Below are positions 34,664 through 42,394 of a stretch of 64,000 bases of DNA, piece by piece. Position 1 is the first letter of the stretch. Each line of letters starts with the position of its first letter. Origin of the DNA: an uncultured Alistipes sp. (GTDB taxonomy: Bacteria > Bacteroidota > Bacteroidia > Bacteroidales > Rikenellaceae). Below the pieces are notes generated by a model that was not told where the DNA came from, made no database searches, and saw only the letters and a list, made by a program, of their open reading frames with translations. The stretch spans positions 98,170-162,169 of the forward strand of contig CAAGGR010000115.1 of assembly GCA_900769445.1 (NCBI GenBank), given 5' to 3'. Both the position numbers and the translations under genes were made by a program.

Positions 34664-37063
34664 TTATCTACCTCCAAATGTTATGCGAAGTTTTGCATAA
34701 AAGGCTCTGCCTGCCTTCTGAAGGCTAAAGTTGTCGTATAGTCGCTCGTTTGTTAGGTTACGACACTCGGCAGAGATATTGTATTTGCCACCTTTAAGAG
34801 TGTAACTTAGCGATATGTTGTGCGAGAATTGGTTAGGCACCATATAGTCATCCTTGTTCGAGCCTATGCGTGACGAGTAGTAGTAGAAGTGGTGTGTATA
34901 TTGGTTGTCGTATGTTAGAGATAGTGTATTACCCTTTGCTGCAAAGTTGTGCCATGATAGGGTTAGGAATGTGTCTGCAAAGAGATATGGGATGTTTGGC
35001 ATTCGGTCGCCATAACCGAGATTTGGCATAGATGAGCCTATGGCCGTAGGCATATTGTCGCGTACATCCATATATGTAAAGTTGCCACCTACAGAGATAA
35101 TGCGAGAGTAGCTATATCGTGCAGATGCGCTTGCTCCCATCGTGCTTACGCGACCATAGTTAATATAACTTGCTGCCGCCTTACCACCACTTATATCTAC
35201 GATATTACGCTGAATATAGTCGTTTGTATTGCGCCTTACAAAGCCACCCTCGAGATATAGGCTATGTTCGCCATTTCTGCCATACGACCCTGTGTAGCTA
35301 AGGCTAAGGTTTAGGTTATCACTACTTTCTGGGCGAATGCCAATATCTCCCATTTCAAGGTCCTCGTCGCCGAACATCTCTTCGATTGTAGGTAGGCGGT
35401 AGGCGCGTTCAAAGGATAGCTTAGCCTGTATCGAGGGTGTTAGGTAGTATGTGCTGGCAGCGCCGTAACCAACAGCATCCTCGCTACGCGATGTAGCAAC
35501 AAAGTTGGTCATATTACTATCTGTGGCAATTGGTCCACGCACCTTTAAGATGTAGTACTTGGCAAAGAGCGATGCGTTCCAACGCTCGGATGGTGCAAGT
35601 CGATATTGTAGACCAGTGATATTTTTGGTTGTCTGTTTGTCGATATTATCGTTTGCAGCCTCCTTTGCAAGAAGTGAGGTGTTAGAGCGACTAAAGTGTG
35701 TTAGTACATTGTTGAAGGTGAAGGTGTGTGCCTCGTTTAGTTGGTAGTTAAGTGTTGTGGTTGTATTCCAACTATGGTTTGTTGAGCGGGTATGCTGGTA
35801 TGACTGCTCGCCTGGCGAGTTTAGACGCTTAGTGTCGCCCAACCAATTATATTTGTATTGCGCGGTGTCAATGTTGTATGTGATGTTGTGATTGTAGTTG
35901 GCAGTAACTGTGAGGTCTAACCCTTCAACACCCAAATCGCGCTTTACATACTCCATAGAGGGCATCAAGGAGTTTCCACGACGTAGCTTATCGCCATAGA
36001 CAATCTCTTGACGAACACCTGTCTGTATCTCCTTGTAAAACTGCGAGTAGTTGAGTGTGAACATCAATCGGTCTGCCCACTCCTTTTTTACTACACCGAC
36101 CTTAGCAACAAGGCTCTCATTGTGATATGTGTCGTGGAAACGCTCCACTTGTTGAAGTTTTGAACGATCTATGCGACCAGTTTCAAAATCCTCGATTGGA
36201 ACATCTACTTTGTAGTTGTTGCGTGAGTAGTTCTGAAAGGCGTATACCTCCCACGTAAGACCACTCTTGAGTCTCTCTCCTACATTTACAGATGTACGAT
36301 GTGTTGAGAATGAACCAAATGAGTATGAGGCATCTGCCCACCAGCTGCGACGCGTTTTCTTGGTTACAATATTGATGACGCCACCCAATGCATCTGCTCC
36401 AAAGCCAACTGGAACGACACCACGATATACCTCAATACGGTCGGCATAGCCTGCAGGTATGTTGTTGAGAGAAAAGGCATTGCCTACGCCCTCCTGTGGA
36501 ACACCGTCGATGAAAATTTTGACATGCTTGCCCGCGAAGCCATCTATCATAAGTGACATATCTGAGCCTACACCTCCCGACTCACGTAGTTTTAGTCCAG
36601 GGGCATTTGCTAAGGCGTCGGCAAGGTTTTTGGTAGAGTTTCTAAGTGGCTTTGTATCTACGGCTACGGCGTTGAATGCCGAGTGTCGAATATTGCCGAC
36701 ACCCGATGCCGACACCACAACGGCATCAATCTCTGTTGCTGCCTCGGTGAGCTGAAAGTCGACATTTGCATTGGAGTGTGGTGAAACCTCGATGCTACTA
36801 TCGGCATATCCCATCATCTGTGCTGTGAGTTTGATGTTGCCTTTAGGTGTATGTAATGTGTAGCGACCCTCATTATCTGAGGTTGTGCCGAGGGTGGTAT
36901 TCTCGATGTATATCGTAGCGTATGGTAGAGCATTGCCATCACTATCCTGCACCACACCGCTAATCATTATCAATGATGGTGGCTCAGTGGCAAATAGCGG
37001 TATAGATATTAATAGTGATATTATAAATAGAGTATATCTTCGTATTGCACCCATAGTTACCAT
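34664..37063 (-). CDS. xusA: TonB-dependent receptor (XusA-like siderophore receptor)
   Basis: A 799-residue outer-membrane transporter. A signal peptide (to about 25) is followed by a carboxypeptidase-regulatory-like domain (ISGVVQDSDGNALPYATIYI, about 32-110). The plug (about 125-240) contains LRESGGVGSDMSLMIDGFAG and PVGFGADALGGVINIVTKK. The 22-strand barrel ends FYAKLRITFGGR. Its partners are xusB-like and xusC-like genes, so the likely cargo is an iron siderophore made by other species. The start could also be the Met at codon 4. The promoter is at 37085. Confidence 0.88.
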   Translation of the reverse strand: MVTMGAIRRYTLFIISLLISIPLFATEPPSLIMISGVVQDSDGNALPYATIYIENTTLGTTSDNEGRYTLHTPKGNIKLTAQMMGYADSSIEVSPHSNANVDFQLTEAATEIDAVVVSASGVGNIRHSAFNAVAVDTKPLRNSTKNLADALANAPGLKLRESGGVGSDMSLMIDGFAGKHVKIFIDGVPQEGVGNAFSLNNIPAGYADRIEVYRGVVPVGFGADALGGVINIVTKKTRRSWWADASYSFGSFSTHRTSVNVGERLKSGLTWEVYAFQNYSRNNYKVDVPIEDFETGRIDRSKLQQVERFHDTYHNESLVAKVGVVKKEWADRLMFTLNYSQFYKEIQTGVRQEIVYGDKLRRGNSLMPSMEYVKRDLGVEGLDLTVTANYNHNITYNIDTAQYKYNWLGDTKRLNSPGEQSYQHTRSTNHSWNTTTTLNYQLNEAHTFTFNNVLTHFSRSNTSLLAKEAANDNIDKQTTKNITGLQYRLAPSERWNASLFAKYYILKVRGPIATDSNMTNFVATSRSEDAVGYGAASTYYLTPSIQAKLSFERAYRLPTIEEMFGDEDLEMGDIGIRPESSDNLNLSLSYTGSYGRNGEHSLYLEGGFVRRNTNDYIQRNIVDISGGKAAASYINYGRVSTMGASASARYSYSRIISVGGNFTYMDVRDNMPTAIGSSMPNLGYGDRMPNIPYLFADTFLTLSWHNFAAKGNTLSLTYDNQYTHHFYYYSSRIGSNKDDYMVPNQFSHNISLSYTLKGGKYNISAECRNLTNERLYDNFSLQKAGRAFYAKLRITFGGR

Positions 37064-37084
37064 AGTTTACTAATTTCTACGGTG

Positions 37085-37115
37085 CAAAGATACTCTGCCT
37101 ATAAAAGGTGGGCAA
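37085..37115 (-). promoter_or_regulatory. Promoter of the xus-like operon
   Basis: TATCTTTG (37085-37092) and TTG (37113-37115), 20-bp spacer. Two direct repeats CCTAA(AA)TATGGGG lie immediately upstream (37119-37130 and 37150-37163), plausible regulator sites. Confidence 0.7.
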
Positions 37116-37141
37116 TCGCCTAATATGGGGAAATCATATCG

Positions 37142-37168
37142 CTCTACTCCCTAAAATATGGGGTAGAG
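37142..37168 (-). terminator. Terminator of folE-mnmA
   Basis: CTCTAC(T)CCC pairs with GGGGTAGAG, giving 9 bp with one bulge. It lies between mnmA and xusA; the T-run is poor. Confidence 0.5.
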
Positions 37169-37202
37169 TAGCGCGAATTTATATGAATATGTGGTAAAAA
37201 CT

Positions 37203-38375
37203 CTACTTTATTACACCACTACCCACAACGATATCATTAGAATACCACGCCGCAAACTGACCTGCAGTGATGCCTCGTTGTGGCTCGTCAAAGAGGATAT
37301 ATAGAGTATCCTCCTCCATTATTAGCTCCGCCTTTTGGAGTGGCTGGCGGTAGCGTATGCGAACATCGTATCTGCGACGCTCGCCAATCTCCATCCTATC
37401 GACTGGGTCTACCCAGTGTATCTCGTTTTTTGCAATACACAAAGCCTTGCGGTAGAGTCCTGGATGGTTGTCGCCCTCGCCAACGTAGATGACATTCTCC
37501 GTAACATCAGTGCCGATAACAAACAACGACTCCTTGCGACCACCAATACCTAAACCCTTGCGCTGACCGATGGTGTAGAAGTGCGCACCCTGATGTGTGC
37601 CAATCTTCTTGCCGTCGCGAACGGTTAGACGATATGGCTCAGATAGAGCTTTGTAATCTCCCTCGTCGCAGTTGCGCACAAAGCGTGGTGAGTGGGGTAG
37701 TATCTCGTGAATATTGCCCTCTTTGGACTTGAGTTTTTGCTGTAGAAATACGGGTAAATCTACCTTTCCAACAAAGCATATGCCCTGTGAGTCTTTGCGC
37801 TTTGCTGTGGCAAGTTTCTGCTCCTCGGCGATACGTCTAACCTCAGGCTTTAGTAGGTCGCCAATGGGAAACATTGCATATGATAACTGCTCCTGCGTGA
37901 GTTGACAAAGGAAGTAGCTTTGATCCTTGTTTGGATCGCTTCCTGCGAGGAGTTGATAATGTGTATTACCCTCGCTGTCAACATATTCGCCGCGTCTGCA
38001 ATAGTGACCTGTGGCTACACGCTCAGCGCCAAGTTTTAATGCCTCTTTTAGGAATACATCGAACTTGATTTCGCGATTACAAAGTACATCTGGATTGGGT
38101 GTTCGCCCCGCCTCATACTCGGCAAACATATAATCCACTACGCGCTTGCGATACTCCTCAGAGAGATCTACATAATGGAACTCGATATCGAGGCGTTTAG
38201 CCACAAGCTCGGCAAATACCTGGTCGTCATACCAAGGGCAGTCGCCCTCGAGTGTGCCTGTTGTGTCGTGCCAATTACGCATGAAGAGTCCGATGACTTC
38301 GTGTCCCTGCTCCTTGAGCAAGTACGCTGCCACCGAAGAGTCTACACCGCCAGAAAGCCCGACTACAACACGCAT
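37203..38375 (-). CDS. mnmA: tRNA-specific 2-thiouridylase
   Basis: A 390-residue ATP-dependent enzyme installing the 2-thio group on U34 of Lys, Glu and Gln tRNAs. The PP-loop SGGVDSS is at 8-14. The catalytic pair is C99 in PDVLCNREIKF and the Cys of GICFVG near residue 200. The GQRKGLGIGG loop and the C-terminal beta-barrel with RYRQPLQKAELI are present. Length is slightly above E. coli MnmA. It lies 21 bp after folE and is probably co-transcribed. Confidence 0.95.
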   Translation of the reverse strand: MRVVVGLSGGVDSSVAAYLLKEQGHEVIGLFMRNWHDTTGTLEGDCPWYDDQVFAELVAKRLDIEFHYVDLSEEYRKRVVDYMFAEYEAGRTPNPDVLCNREIKFDVFLKEALKLGAERVATGHYCRRGEYVDSEGNTHYQLLAGSDPNKDQSYFLCQLTQEQLSYAMFPIGDLLKPEVRRIAEEQKLATAKRKDSQGICFVGKVDLPVFLQQKLKSKEGNIHEILPHSPRFVRNCDEGDYKALSEPYRLTVRDGKKIGTHQGAHFYTIGQRKGLGIGGRKESLFVIGTDVTENVIYVGEGDNHPGLYRKALCIAKNEIHWVDPVDRMEIGERRRYDVRIRYRQPLQKAELIMEEDTLYILFDEPQRGITAGQFAAWYSNDIVVGSGVIK

Positions 38376-38396
38376 ATATTGAGTGAATTACGGCGA

Positions 38397-38999
38397 TTAT
38401 TTGATTAGTTGCATAAACTCATCGCGAGTGCGAGGATCTGAGAGAAATACACCTGTAAATGCAGAGGTTGTAGTGATAGAACGTTGCTTCTCAACGCCAC
38501 GCATCTGCATACAAGTATGGCTTGCCTCGATAACTACAGCTACGCCCAATGGGTTTAGTGCCTGCTGGATGCTATCGCGAATCTGTACGGTAAGACGCTC
38601 TTGTACTTGTAGTCTGCGAGCAAAGCACTCAACAACGCGCGCAATCTTCGAAAGGCCAGTGATGTGTCCATTAGGAATGTAGGCAACGTGCGCTTTGCCG
38701 ATAAATGGTAGCATATGATGTTCGCAAACAGAGAAGAGTTCGATATCCTTTACCAATACCATCTGCTGGTACTCCTCCTTAAACATCGCAGAACGTAGAA
38801 TGGCAATAGGATCCTGTGCGTATCCCTTTGTGATAAATGACATCGCCTTAGCTACGCGCTCAGGGGTCTTGATAAGTCCCTCGCGGTCTGGATCCTCGCC
38901 AAGAAGACGGAGAATCTCGCGATAGTGTACCATCAACTCCTCAATCTTATCCTGATTGTATATATCCTCTCGTTTGTAGTTTGTAATTACCTCGCTCAT
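38397..38999 (-). CDS. folE: GTP cyclohydrolase I
   Basis: A 200-residue decameric enzyme converting GTP to dihydroneopterin triphosphate, the first step of folate synthesis. The zinc-site motif CEHHMLPFIGKAHVAYIP and the later Cys in ASHTCMQMRGV give the Cys/His/Cys ligands. GLSKIARVVECFARRLQVQERLT is the family signature. The gene has a good promoter (39019-39050) and leads mnmA. Confidence 0.96.
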   Translation of the reverse strand: MSEVITNYKREDIYNQDKIEELMVHYREILRLLGEDPDREGLIKTPERVAKAMSFITKGYAQDPIAILRSAMFKEEYQQMVLVKDIELFSVCEHHMLPFIGKAHVAYIPNGHITGLSKIARVVECFARRLQVQERLTVQIRDSIQQALNPLGVAVVIEASHTCMQMRGVEKQRSITTTSAFTGVFLSDPRTRDEFMQLIK

Positions 39000-39018
39000 A
39001 TATTTATATATTATTTAG

Positions 39019-39050
39019 CAAATGTATGTATTTTAATGGGAATGTGCAAA
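39019..39050 (-). promoter_or_regulatory. Promoter of folE-mnmA
   Basis: TACATTTG (39019-39026) with TTTG (39047-39050) 20 bp upstream, minus strand. Confidence 0.75.
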
Positions 39051-39068
39051 TTTGGGGGTAAAAAAGAG

Positions 39069-39105
39069 ATTGTTTAACAGGCTAAATGGTTGCTTGTCAA
39101 ACAAT
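39069..39105 (-). terminator. Terminator of rpsP-rimM
   Basis: ATTGTTT/AAACAAT plus ACA/TGT and GC/GC form a long interrupted stem. On the minus strand it is followed by CTCTTTTTT. Confidence 0.75.
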
Positions 39106-39146
39106 TTTATATCTTTTATATTATTGATATTGTGTGTTGTAGTAGC

Positions 39147-39641
39147 TTACAACTCAAGAAGTCCGTCAGGAAGTACGAACTTGATTTTGCGCTTTTCGAA
39201 GTCAATGTTTGCTATAAACTCCTCTTGCGCAGGGATAAGATGGCTCTTTCCGTCGAGTGTAATTTCAAAGAGAGGGTTTGCCTCGCTATCGTAGTAGTCG
39301 GAAATCTCTCCACGACGCTTGCCTACCATTGCAGTAAAGCCAATCAAATCCTCCATGTAAAACTCGTCATCTTCCTCGTTGTTACTATCCTCGATAAATA
39401 GCTCGCGGCCGACTAAAAACTCCTCGGCACGACGCTCTGTGTCGATATCGTCGAAGTGAACTACTGCGCCAGCCTGTCCGCGACGCTCGAATGATGAATA
39501 AAAAATAGGAACCGCGAGTTTGTCGATAATGACAAACAGCGGTTCCGTTGGTTGTAGATTGTCTGGGAAGTTTGTGTAGAGCGTAATCATCACTCCACCA
39601 TCTGTGCCGAAGAGTCGGCCTATACGTCCCACGGCAATCAT
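39147..39641 (-). CDS. rimM: Ribosome maturation factor RimM
   Basis: A 164-residue 16S rRNA processing factor that binds S19 during head maturation of the 30S subunit. The N-terminal RimM barrel begins MIAVGRIGRLFGTDGGVMI and the C-terminal PRC-barrel ends IPAQEEFIANIDFEKRKIKFVLPDGLLEL. The middle has acidic insert DSNNEEDDEF. It follows rpsP by 14 bp, the usual bacterial linkage. trmD, often next, is absent. Confidence 0.92.
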   Translation of the reverse strand: MIAVGRIGRLFGTDGGVMITLYTNFPDNLQPTEPLFVIIDKLAVPIFYSSFERRGQAGAVVHFDDIDTERRAEEFLVGRELFIEDSNNEEDDEFYMEDLIGFTAMVGKRRGEISDYYDSEANPLFEITLDGKSHLIPAQEEFIANIDFEKRKIKFVLPDGLLEL

Positions 39642-39655
39642 AGCACCGATAAGGA

Positions 39656-40192
39656 TTAAGCCTCAGCAGTCTCCTCAGCAGCTGCCTCCTCTGTAGCCTC
39701 CTCAGCTGCAGCAGCAGCGGCCTCAGCAGCAGCCTGTGCCTTCTTCTCAGCGATAGCTGCAGCACGCTCCTCCTTAACCTTAGTCTCAGCAGCGAGCTGT
39801 GCCTTCTTTGCAGAGTTAGCGTCAGCAGCAAGCTTGTTAGACTTAGCGTCGATCTTAGCCTGCTTGTCGCCAGCCCACTTGTTGAAGCGAGCCTCAGCCT
39901 CAGCCTCAGTGAATGCGCCCTTAGCAACGCCACCCAAAAGGTGCTTCATATACATTACACCCTTGTACGAGAGAATAGCTCGACAAGTATCTGTAGGTTG
40001 TGCGCCCTTACAAACCCAATCCAAAGCTCGGTCGAACTTCAAATCGATTGTAGCAGGATTCGTGTTTGGGTTGTATGTACCCAACTTCTCGATGAACTTA
40101 CCATCACGTGGCGCTCTGCTATCTGCGGCAACGATGTGGTAGAAAGCATAACCCTTCTTACCATGACGTGCCAAACGAATTTTAACAGCCAT
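39656..40192 (-). CDS. rpsP: 30S ribosomal protein S16 with long Ala-rich tail
   Basis: A 178-residue protein. Residues 1-80 are canonical S16 (MAVKIRLARHGKKGYAFY, VAADSRAPRDGKFIEKLGTYNP). The remaining 100 residues are Lys/Ala/Glu-rich, ending in a run of alanines and glutamates. Such extensions occur in Bacteroidetes S16 and roughly double the protein; the tail is probably a solvent-exposed helix. First gene of rpsP-rimM. A short AACCC/GGGTT hairpin (40232-40245) lies in the leader, possibly regulatory. Confidence 0.95.
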   Translation of the reverse strand: MAVKIRLARHGKKGYAFYHIVAADSRAPRDGKFIEKLGTYNPNTNPATIDLKFDRALDWVCKGAQPTDTCRAILSYKGVMYMKHLLGGVAKGAFTEAEAEARFNKWAGDKQAKIDAKSNKLAADANSAKKAQLAAETKVKEERAAAIAEKKAQAAAEAAAAAAEEATEEAAAEETAEA

Positions 40193-40254
40193 TTGCTATA
40201 AAATTTTATTGGTTAATAAATAAATACGCATAACCCATCTGGGTTTTCAGCGCG

Positions 40255-40285
40255 CAAATATACGAACTATTTTCTAAGTGGCAAA
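40255..40285 (-). promoter_or_regulatory. Promoter of rpsP-rimM
   Basis: TATATTTG (40255-40262) with TTTG (40282-40285) 19 bp upstream, minus strand. Confidence 0.75.
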
Positions 40286-40375
40286 ATATTCTTAATAAAA
40301 AATAGTTAAAACTCGCTCGTGGAATAGTATTTGTACCCGATAGTGTGCAGTTTAACCATTTAATATGTTAAAATT

Positions 40376-40843
40376 ATGATGCCAGTTAAGAGATTTAATC
40401 GTATGCCAAGTATGCTTGGCGACCTGTTTGTGGAGCAGTGGCCAGAGTTGTACACAAAGCGCAGCTCTACACCTCAAATCAATGTCATCGAGACCGACAA
40501 GAAGTTCAAAATCGAGATCGCAGCTCCTGGTATGACAAAGGATGATATGCGCGTGGAACTAAATAATGAGAATCAGCTTGTTGTCTGCTTGGAGAAGGAG
40601 GTTGAGAAGGATGCTAATGGTAAGGAGTGTTGTGGCGACGAGGACTGCTCTAAAGATGAGAAGCATCACTACCTACGTCGTGAGTTTACCTACACCTCAT
40701 TCCGCCAGATATTCAACCTCCCAGAGAGTGTCGATAAGGATAAAATCTCTGCAAAGATGAGTCATGGTGTGCTTAAAATCAAACTCCCAAAGCACGAGGG
40801 TGGAGAGAAGTTGCCAGAGATGAAGAGAATAGCAATCGAATAG
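40376..40843 (+). CDS. Hsp20 family small heat shock protein
   Basis: A 155-residue ATP-independent holdase chaperone. The alpha-crystallin domain (about 35-140) starts PQINVIETDKKFKIEIAAPG and ends with ISAKMSHGVLKIKLPK; the C-terminal MKRIAIE tail carries the IxI motif used for oligomerisation. Inserted mid-domain is a segment with two adjacent Cys, a third Cys and two His (KECCGDEDCSKDEKHH). The start could also be the next Met. I see no CIRCE-like operator upstream. Confidence 0.92.
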   Translation: MMPVKRFNRMPSMLGDLFVEQWPELYTKRSSTPQINVIETDKKFKIEIAAPGMTKDDMRVELNNENQLVVCLEKEVEKDANGKECCGDEDCSKDEKHHYLRREFTYTSFRQIFNLPESVDKDKISAKMSHGVLKIKLPKHEGGEKLPEMKRIAIE

Positions 40844-40875
40844 AGATAGTATAACGAGATTGTCTATTTGAGAGG

Positions 40876-40906
40876 GAGCGTGTCTATTTTTTTTATGGGC
40901 ACGCTC
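40876..40906 (+). terminator. Terminator of hsp20
   Basis: GAGCGTG/CACGCTC, 7 bp plus a wobble pair, over a T-rich loop, followed by TTGTGTT. Confidence 0.6.
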
Positions 40907-40938
40907 TTGTGTTATCTCCAAAATTAGTGTTATCTTTG
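40907..40938 (+). promoter_or_regulatory. Promoter of the MmcQ/YjbR gene
   Basis: TTG (40907-40909) and TATCTTTG (40931-40938), 21-bp spacer, directly after the hsp20 terminator. Confidence 0.7.
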
Positions 40939-40964
40939 TAGAGTTAGATAGACTACAAAGAGTG

Positions 40965-41366
40965 ATGGATATAGTAACATTTCGTGAATATTGCCTCTCG
41001 TTGCCAGAGGTGGAGGAGACCCTCCCATTTGATGATGACACGCTTGTATATAAGGTGTCAGGGCGTATGTTTGCGATGATATCCATCAGTCGCCCAGACC
41101 ACTTCGCGGTTAAATGTCATCCCGATAGGGCGTTGCTTATTTGTGATAGGTATTCAGAGATTACGCCCGGCTGGCATCTAAATAAGCGCCACTGGAACGA
41201 TGTGAGTATAGTTGGTGAGTTAACAGACAGCTTCTTAAAGGCGGAAATTCGTCACTCCTATTTTGCTGTTGTGCGCAAAAACGTAACACCTCGCGAGCGC
41301 CGTGATATGGTACTCGCTCTGGCTGTAGATGCGGGTGTGGTGGATGATGCTGAGTGGATAGAGTAG
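40965..41366 (+). CDS. MmcQ/YjbR family DNA-binding protein
   Basis: A 133-residue protein of the CyaY-like fold. MDIVTFREYCLSLPEVEETLPF, then KVSGRMFAMI, HFAVKCHPDRALLICDRYSEITPGWHLNKRHW and the C-terminal HSYFAVV are all characteristic. The cellular role is undefined; the name reflects weak DNA binding in homologues. ATG at 40965 is preferred to the GTG one codon earlier. It converges with the zinc-ribbon gene, with 3 bp between stops and no terminator visible. Confidence 0.88.
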   Translation: MDIVTFREYCLSLPEVEETLPFDDDTLVYKVSGRMFAMISISRPDHFAVKCHPDRALLICDRYSEITPGWHLNKRHWNDVSIVGELTDSFLKAEIRHSYFAVVRKNVTPRERRDMVLALAVDAGVVDDAEWIE

Positions 41367-41369
41367 CTC

Positions 41370-41801
41370 TTACTGCTCGCTCTTCTCTCTTAGCATCCTC
41401 GATATCTCGGCAAGGGTGCGGAGTATCGCCCACGATATCATAGTGGTTGCAAAGATTAATACAGCTGCGCAGATTGCCCAAATCATTGGAGCATCAACAC
41501 CAAAGTCTATAATTATTGGAGCTATTAATGCGCCAAAGGTGCAGAAGAGTCCCAATACTAAGATTATATCGCCAGCATTTACAAGAACAGCCTCACGGAA
41601 GATATACTTCGATTTTGGGTGTGGCTCGGCATTGGTGTAGTTCTCGCGCTTGATAATACACTCGATACCCTCGGGTATAGCCTCTGTTTCAGACTCCTCT
41701 GGTCGCTCTGCAGAACATGCTGGACAGATATTTATATCGTTGCTAATAAGTGTGTTGCAGTTTCTGCACAACCACGTCTCTCTCTCCATATTCTCGCTCA
41801 T
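41370..41801 (-). CDS. Zinc-ribbon membrane protein
   Basis: A 143-residue protein. The N-terminal zinc ribbon C12-x2-C15 ... C26-x2-C29 is followed by an acidic linker and a charged segment (IIKRENYTNAEPHPKSKYIF). Two transmembrane helices lie at about 73-95 and 102-125, and the tail is cytosolic and basic. This architecture occurs in many uncharacterised bacterial proteins. It lies 9 bp after the small membrane protein gene and is co-transcribed with it. Confidence 0.78.
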   Translation of the reverse strand: MSENMERETWLCRNCNTLISNDINICPACSAERPEESETEAIPEGIECIIKRENYTNAEPHPKSKYIFREAVLVNAGDIILVLGLFCTFGALIAPIIIDFGVDAPMIWAICAAVLIFATTMISWAILRTLAEISRMLREKSEQ

Positions 41802-41810
41802 AGTTCGATG

Positions 41811-42071
41811 CTATTTTGTTGCTTCTGAGTGGTCGATATCGCAGCCTGCACAGTTGCCCGAACAGAGGTTGTCGCTCTCGCAATCAGTTAGACCCATATC
41901 TTCGCGAGTCTCCTGTACGGCGCACTTAATACCCATCTTTTGCATATTGGGGTTTGTCGAAATTTCCGACTGGATATGGTGCCCTTTGATTAGGTATGTG
42001 AGCGCCATCGAGAGGGCGAAAAAGGCAACTACTACAATCGCTGCTATGATAGTAAATAGAATAGTTGACAT
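41811..42071 (-). CDS. Small membrane protein with C-terminal cysteine motif
   Basis: An 86-residue protein. One N-terminal helix (3-28) is followed by a soluble part ending with C-x3-C-x2-C in NLCSGNCAGCD and two further cysteines (KCAVQE, TDCESD). The cluster may bind a metal or Fe-S centre. It resembles short Bacteroidetes membrane proteins of unknown role. It has a good promoter (42105-42136) and leads the zinc-ribbon gene. Confidence 0.75.
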   Translation of the reverse strand: MSTILFTIIAAIVVVAFFALSMALTYLIKGHHIQSEISTNPNMQKMGIKCAVQETREDMGLTDCESDNLCSGNCAGCDIDHSEATK

Positions 42072-42104
42072 ACTAAATTTTCAATTTAATTGTAAATTTC
42101 GATG

Positions 42105-42136
42105 CAAATTTATATATTTGCGGAGTATTTTGCAAA
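42105..42136 (-). promoter_or_regulatory. Promoter of the two small membrane-protein genes
   Basis: TAAATTTG (42105-42112) with TTTG (42133-42136) 20 bp upstream, minus strand. Confidence 0.7.
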
Positions 42137-42238
42137 TGTTATAGTTCGTCGTTAGATGACGGCTGTATATAATTGTTTTATATTCAGGTAGGTTCTATAA
42201 ATTAGGTCGTGATGATTTTGAAAAATTATTTCGAACAG

Positions 42239-42297
42239 ATATTTCATCTATTGCGAAGGAGCAATGCAAGCATTGTAACTGAGTAAAGATGGAATAT
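42239..42297. repeat. Hairpin repeat upstream of trkA
   Basis: Outer arms ATATTTCATCT/AGATGGAATAT (one mismatch) enclose an inner CAATGC/GCATTG hairpin. The inner AGGAGCAATGC is shared with the hairpin at 5652-5698 (opposite strand). The rest of the 320-bp gap before trkA shows no gene and no clear promoter box. Confidence 0.45.
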
Positions 42298-42394
42298 ATG
42301 TCAAAATAGATTCAAAAGCATCCGAAATAGAGTCGCGGTAATAACGAATGTTAATTTACTAATTTGTTGAACATACCTGCTACTTATTTAGTGT

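Noticed and set aside
39385..39933. 182-residue minus-strand ORF across rimM and rpsP
   Set aside because: It is a Leu/Arg-rich shadow frame of two well-supported genes, with no family signal.
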